DNA from: an uncultured Clostridia bacterium
Lineage (GTDB): Bacteria; Bacillota; Clostridia; Christensenellales; Aristaeellaceae
Direction of reading: 5' to 3'
Length of the DNA stretch: 64,000 bases
NCBI GenBank assembly: GCA_934631025.1
Contig: CAKTXR010000003.1
Coordinates: 51,588 to 115,587, forward strand
Position numbers and translations under genes: made by a program
The notes under the pieces: model-generated
Databases searched by the model: none
What the model saw: the letters and a program-made list of their open reading frames with translations, nothing else
Told to the model about the DNA's origin: nothing
In this document: one piece after another, positions 60,526-64,000 of the stretch
Numbering within the stretch: position 1 is the first letter of the stretch
Layout: each line of letters opens with the position of its first letter

Positions 60526-61263
60526 TTATTCGGCGGCTTCCTCGGCGGCGGGAGCTTCCTCGGCGGCGTCGCCGCTCTGCTCGCCCTGACGGCCTTCCAG
60601 AACAGCGTCGGCCATCGTGCCGGCGATCAGCTTGACAGCGCGGATAGCGTCGTCGTTGCCGGGGATGACGTAATCGATTTCATCGGGATCGCAGTTGGTA
60701 TCGACGATGCCGACGATCGGGATGCCCAGACGGCGGGCTTCGGTCACGGCGATGTGCTCCTTGCGCGGATCGACGACGAACAGCGCGCCGGGCAGCTTCT
60801 TCATTTCACGGATGCCGCCCAGGTTCTTTTCGAGCTTCTCGCGCTCGGCCATCAGCTTGATGACTTCCTTCTTGGGCAGGATGTCGAACTGGCCGTCGGC
60901 CTCCATCTTGTCGATGGCGTTCAGGCGGTCGATACGGCTGCGGATGGTGCGGAAGTTGGTCAGCATGCCGCCCAGCCAGCGGTTGTTGACATAGAACATG
61001 TTGCAGCGCTTGGCTTCAGACTCGATGGACTCCTGCGCCTGCTTCTTGGTGCCGACGAACAGGATGGTCTTGCCCTCCAGGGCGACGTCGCGGACGAACA
61101 TGTAGGCCTCGTCGATCTTGCGGACGGTCTTCTGCAGATCGATGATGTAGATGCCGTTGCGCTCGGTGAAGATGTACTGAGCCATCTTGGGGTTCCAGCG
61201 ACGGGTCTGGTGGCCGAAGTGAACGCCGGCCTCCAGCAGCTGCTTCATAGAGATAACTGCCAT
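60526..61263 (-). CDS. rpsB: 30S ribosomal protein S2
   Basis: Start at 61263 ([10 protein letters not shown]) behind AAGGAGG; 245 residues. [47 protein letters not shown] and [31 protein letters not shown] are diagnostic. The acidic C-terminal tail ([11 protein letters not shown]) is an extension common in Bacillota. First gene of the rpsB-tsf transcript with a consensus-like promoter about 100 bases upstream. Confidence 0.98.
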   Translation of the reverse strand: MAVISMKQLLEAGVHFGHQTRRWNPKMAQYIFTERNGIYIIDLQKTVRKIDEAYMFVRDVALEGKTILFVGTKKQAQESIESEAKRCNMFYVNNRWLGGMLTNFRTIRSRIDRLNAIDKMEADGQFDILPKKEVIKLMAEREKLEKNLGGIREMKKLPGALFVVDPRKEHIAVTEARRLGIPIVGIVDTNCDPDEIDYVIPGNDDAIRAVKLIAGTMADAVLEGRQGEQSGDAAEEAPAAEEAAE

Positions 61264-61359
61264 GGTAATTTCCTCCTTGTTTTTCCACCTTCCGCGTCGT
61301 ATCCCCGGGCACCGCTTGGGCACACCCCGTAGGATCGGCGGAAGTGCGTTTTCCTTAGA

Positions 61360-61388
61360 ATTATAGCAAAGCCGCGTCCGCACTTCAA
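61360..61388 (-). promoter_or_regulatory. Sigma-A promoter of rpsB-tsf
   Basis: Minus strand TTGAAG (61383-61388), 17 bases, TATAAT (61360-61365) with TTGC before the -10. Confidence 0.9.
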
Positions 61389-61425
61389 GAGGGGCATAAC
61401 GGTTTTCTCACGATTTAACATTTAT

Positions 61426-62997
61426 TTATCGCATTTCAAGCCGCCGCGTGGCGATTTTTTCCTCAAAGACGCGGTCGTGCTCGACGAAGAGCAGCGTCGC
61501 ATCGGTGCCCGCTAGCATCGTCTCAATCTGCTCGCGCGAGGGCAGGTCGATATAGTTGAGCGGCTCGTCCCAGAGGTAAAGATGTGCGCTCTTCGCCATG
61601 CTCGCGGCGAGCAGCACCTTTTTCTTCTGCCCCATCGAAAAGGAGGTCATATCGCGCTCAAACGCTTCTCGCGGAAAATCCAGCTTGCGCAGCAGCATCA
61701 GAAAGTAGCTCGGATCCAGCCCGAGCCGCCCGCCCAGATCGCGCGGCGCGCCCGTCCAGCCGTCTGAAAGCTGCGGCAGCGCGCTGATGATCAGGCCGCT
61801 CGCACGCGCCGCACGTCCGCTCATCGGCTCGAGCGCGCCGGAAACAAGCTTTAGCAACGTGCTCTTGCCGCAGCCGTTGCCGCCCGACACGGCGATGCGC
61901 TCGCCCTGAACGATTTCGAGATTCATGTGCTCAAACACGGCCTTCCCGTCATAGCCCGCCGAAGCGTCGGTCAGCCGCGCCAGCACGCGCGCGGGATGCG
62001 CCAATGGATGCAGCGTCAGAGCGGACGCATACTCGACGTCCTGAAGCAGCGCCTTCTTTTCCTCGATCATGTCCTCCGTGCGGCGCTCTATGGCCAGCGC
62101 GCGCTTCATCATTTTGGCCGACTGATGGCCGACGTGGCCGCGGTCATAGGTGTGGCCGCCAATCTTTTCCGATTCGATGCGGTCGCTCCATGCCGCCTTT
62201 TCGCGCGCGGTTTCGCTCAGGCGGCGAATATCCGCCTGTAGGCGCTCGTTTTTCTCCCGCTCGAAAGCGTCGCGGCGCGCCTTGTTCTCGGCATAGCTCG
62301 AGTAATTGCCCTGCTCGACGTGCAGCCCTGTCTTGTGAATCGCGCAGATGTGGTCGACCGTCCGGTCGAGGAACCAGCGGTCGTGCGACGTGAGCAGAAA
62401 GCCCTGCTTGCCGGCGAGGTATTCGGCGACGCGCTCGCGCCCCGCGCGGTCGAGGTGGTTGGTCGGCTCGTCTATAAGGAGGAAGCGATTTTTGCGCAGG
62501 AACAACGCGCCCAGCATAAGCCGCGTTCTCTCGCCGGGGCTGAACGACTCGATCGGCCGCGCCAGCTCCTCCGCGCCGAAGCCGAGCAGCCCCGCTTCCC
62601 GCTCGATGAGCGCGTCGATCTCATAGCCGCCCAGCGCGGCATAGCGCGTCTCCAGCTCGCCCCACTGATCAAGCGCCCCCTCACCCCGATCGAGCAGGCG
62701 TGCCATCTCCGCTTCCATGTCCTCAAACGGCGCGACGGCGGCCTTCATGGCTCTGTGCGCGCTCAGATTTTGCGGCAGATCGAAGGGAAAATAATCGAAC
62801 CCCACGCTCGAGACGATCTCCCCCGTCCCGCTGAGTTCGCCCGCAAGCAGGCGCAGGAGCGTGGTCTTTCCGCGGCCGTTGCGCCCCACAAGGCCGAGCC
62901 GCCAGCTTGTGTCCATAGAGAACGTGCAATTTTCAAACACGGGCGACACGCTGCCCGGATAGGTAAACGAAAGATTTCTGATCTGAATCAGCGACAT
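61426..62997 (-). CDS. ABC-F ATPase, Lsa-type ribosomal protection protein
   Basis: Start at 62997 (MSLIQIRNLS) behind GGAAAGAGAGA; 523 residues with two ATP-binding cassettes and no membrane segments. First cassette: Walker A GRNGRGKT (about 38-45), signature FSPGERTR, Walker B FLLIDEPTNHLD. A long basic helical linker follows. Second cassette: SGGNGCGKST, signature FSMGQKKK and LYLWDEPLNYID; the last is typical of the Lsa/Vga group. Such proteins displace lincosamide, streptogramin A or pleuromutilin antibiotics from ribosomes. A terminator and tiny upstream ORF in the leader suggest drug-inducible attenuation. Actual resistance is not proven. Confidence 0.88.
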   Translation of the reverse strand: MSLIQIRNLSFTYPGSVSPVFENCTFSMDTSWRLGLVGRNGRGKTTLLRLLAGELSGTGEIVSSVGFDYFPFDLPQNLSAHRAMKAAVAPFEDMEAEMARLLDRGEGALDQWGELETRYAALGGYEIDALIEREAGLLGFGAEELARPIESFSPGERTRLMLGALFLRKNRFLLIDEPTNHLDRAGRERVAEYLAGKQGFLLTSHDRWFLDRTVDHICAIHKTGLHVEQGNYSSYAENKARRDAFEREKNERLQADIRRLSETAREKAAWSDRIESEKIGGHTYDRGHVGHQSAKMMKRALAIERRTEDMIEEKKALLQDVEYASALTLHPLAHPARVLARLTDASAGYDGKAVFEHMNLEIVQGERIAVSGGNGCGKSTLLKLVSGALEPMSGRAARASGLIISALPQLSDGWTGAPRDLGGRLGLDPSYFLMLLRKLDFPREAFERDMTSFSMGQKKKVLLAASMAKSAHLYLWDEPLNYIDLPSREQIETMLAGTDATLLFVEHDRVFEEKIATRRLEMR

Positions 62998-63029
62998 AGG
63001 CTCTCTCTTTCCGACGGGCGCAGGCACGC

Positions 63030-63066
63030 AAAAAAGCGAGCCGCGGAACAATACGCCGCAGCTCGC
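63030..63066 (-). terminator. Leader terminator (attenuator) of the ABC-F gene
   Basis: On the minus strand GCGAGCTGCGG and CCGCGGCTCGC pair and are followed by six T. It lies between the promoter (63245-63274) and the ABC-F start at 62997. Confidence 0.85.
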
Positions 63067-63199
63067 CACATTCCGAACAAAGGACGCGCTTCTCCCCCGT
63101 CTCTCCCGGCGGAAAATAAGCGCAGTCATATATATAGGAACGTGAGGGCATGGCCGTCCCGTCTACACAGCGCCGCATGGGCGCGCTTCTCGCAGACGG

Positions 63200-63211
63200 T
63201 TACTTGCGCAT
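63200..63211 (-). CDS. Three-codon upstream ORF (Met-Arg-Lys) in the ABC-F leader
   Basis: ATG CGC AAG TAA preceded by AGAGGAG with an 8-base spacer. It is the first ATG after the predicted transcription start. Its position and ideal ribosome binding site suggest a ribosome sensor in the leader, as known for inducible ABC-F genes; the arrest function is inferred. Confidence 0.55.
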   Translation of the reverse strand: MRK

Positions 63212-63244
63212 GGCTCACACTCCTCTTTCCTCTCGGTTTCGTCC

Positions 63245-63274
63245 ATTGTATCATGCCGCGCGGCGCGCCGTCAA
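63245..63274 (-). promoter_or_regulatory. Promoter of the ABC-F gene
   Basis: Minus strand TTGACG (63269-63274), 18 bases, TACAAT (63245-63250). The resulting leader is about 240 bases. Confidence 0.82.
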
Positions 63275-63406
63275 GCATTTTTCGCCCGTTTCTGACCGCG
63301 AAAGGCTCAAAATTCAAATTTGCGAGATATTTAAAGATATTTTGAGAAAAAGAGAGAAAAACAGCGTTCATTCCAATTTTTGTCCGTTTTTTGAGATTTT
63401 CTGTAT

Positions 63407-63435
63407 TTGCACTGATTTCGCATTTCGGCTAATAT
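63407..63435 (+). promoter_or_regulatory. Promoter of groESL
   Basis: TTGCAC (63407-63412), 17 bases, TAATAT (63430-63435), immediately upstream of the CIRCE operator. Confidence 0.82.
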
Positions 63436-63449
63436 ATAGCCCGTAGAAA

Positions 63450-63476
63450 TTAGCACTCAGCCAAGGCGAGTGCTAA
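63450..63476 (+). promoter_or_regulatory. CIRCE operator (HrcA binding site)
   Basis: Perfect inverted repeat TTAGCACTC, 9 bases, GAGTGCTAA. HrcA represses groESL here and is released on heat shock. Confidence 0.98.
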
Positions 63477-63511
63477 CAAGATAGACTTAAATTCCGAAGG
63501 AGGATTCCGTT

Positions 63512-63796
63512 ATGAAAATCAGACCTTTGGGCGATCGTGTCGTCATTAAGAACGTTGAAGCTGAAGAGACCACGAAGGGCGGCCTGCTGCTGGCGGCCGC
63601 TTCCAAGGAAAAGCCCCAGATGGCCGAAGTGCTGGCCGTCGGCCCCGGCGGCAACGTGGACGGCAAGGAAGTCGTCATGACCGTTGAAGTCGGCCAGAAG
63701 GTGATCTATTCCAAATATGCCGGCACCGAGTGCAAGGTCGACGGCGAAGATTATATCATCGTTCGCCAGAGCGACATCCTCGCGGTTGTCGAATAA
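63512..63796 (+). CDS. groES: Co-chaperonin GroES
   Basis: 94 residues, normal length. MKIRPLGDRVVIKNVEAEE, the mobile loop TTKGGLLLAAASKEKPQ, and VIYSKYAGTE followed by EDYIIVRQSDILAVV are standard GroES features. It caps the GroEL ring. The start follows AAGGAGG, and groEL begins 39 bases downstream. Regulated by the upstream CIRCE element. Confidence 0.98.
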   Translation: MKIRPLGDRVVIKNVEAEETTKGGLLLAAASKEKPQMAEVLAVGPGGNVDGKEVVMTVEVGQKVIYSKYAGTECKVDGEDYIIVRQSDILAVVE

Positions 63797-63829
63797 TTCA
63801 AAACGCCGGATTTAAATTTCAGGAGGTAA

Positions 63830-64000
<171 letters not shown>

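Noticed and set aside
62933..63178. An 81-codon minus-strand frame overlapping the ABC-F start
   Set aside because: It spans the leader terminator and overlaps the gene; its ATG lacks a clear ribosome binding site. I cannot exclude translation as part of a leader mechanism, but there is no support.

Overview
The window reads as a chromosomal segment of a GC-rich, anaerobic, Gram-positive-type bacterium of the Clostridia (Bacillota). Reasons: promoters are classical sigma-A type with an almost fixed 17-bp spacer. A perfect CIRCE element precedes groESL. AGGAGG-type ribosome binding sites are nearly universal. There are lipobox and Ala-X-Ala signal peptides, an Lsa-type ABC-F gene, a YjdF gene and LplB/YtcP-type sugar transport. 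I suspect a gut or rumen lineage such as Christensenellales, but the sequence alone does not prove it. No rRNA, tRNA, CRISPR array, insertion sequence or phage gene was seen.

Layout. 1-1444: end of rarA, a small membrane protein and tlyA. 1856-5041: a secreted CAP-domain protein and a GH31 glycosidase. 5238-8860 (minus): a three-gene carbohydrate ABC importer without its own ATPase. 9111-12500 (minus): a DEAD-box helicase and a membrane-anchored metallophosphoesterase, with a non-coding stretch between them. 12672-15160: a GH28-like beta-helix protein, an XRE/S24-type regulator and yjdF with a structured leader. 15306-19452 (minus): a tightly coupled four-gene redox operon (old-yellow-enzyme homologue, SDR, flavoprotein, membrane protein). 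19662-22157 (minus): P-loop protein, threonine synthase and SGNH hydrolase. 22371-29263: a CE15-like esterase, a TIM-barrel hydrolase, small Cys proteins, a methyltransferase, a HAD phosphatase and an AraC regulator. 29399-42489: GH42-like enzymes, a heparinase-type lyase, MATE, ispE, an aldo/keto reductase, a ZIP transporter and GH29. 42556-48581 (minus): a secreted M28 peptidase, then uxaB-uxaA. 48645-57052 (minus): a five-gene oligopeptide-type ABC importer whose subunits are strikingly enlarged. 57379-61263 (minus): rpsB-tsf, then pyrH-GH43. 61426-62997 (minus): an ABC-F gene behind an attenuator. 63512-64000: groES and the start of groEL.

How the genes work together. Many genes act on plant polysaccharide: GH31, GH28-like, CE15-like, two GH42-like enzymes, a heparinase II/III-type lyase, GH29 and GH43. 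uxaB/uxaA carry out two steps of galacturonate catabolism, and the sugar ABC importer could bring in oligosaccharides. They are mostly single genes with their own promoters rather than one polysaccharide-utilisation locus. The most unusual items are: the enlarged peptide-type transporter, above all an ATPase with a helical insertion of about 380 residues; an Lsa-type gene with a leader terminator and a three-codon upstream ORF; two AraC-type half-sites 21 bp apart between an AraC gene and a GH42-like gene; a 195-bp imperfect tandem duplication between tsf and pyrH; and three 20-21-bp-phased repeats between divergent promoters near 25,950-26,000.
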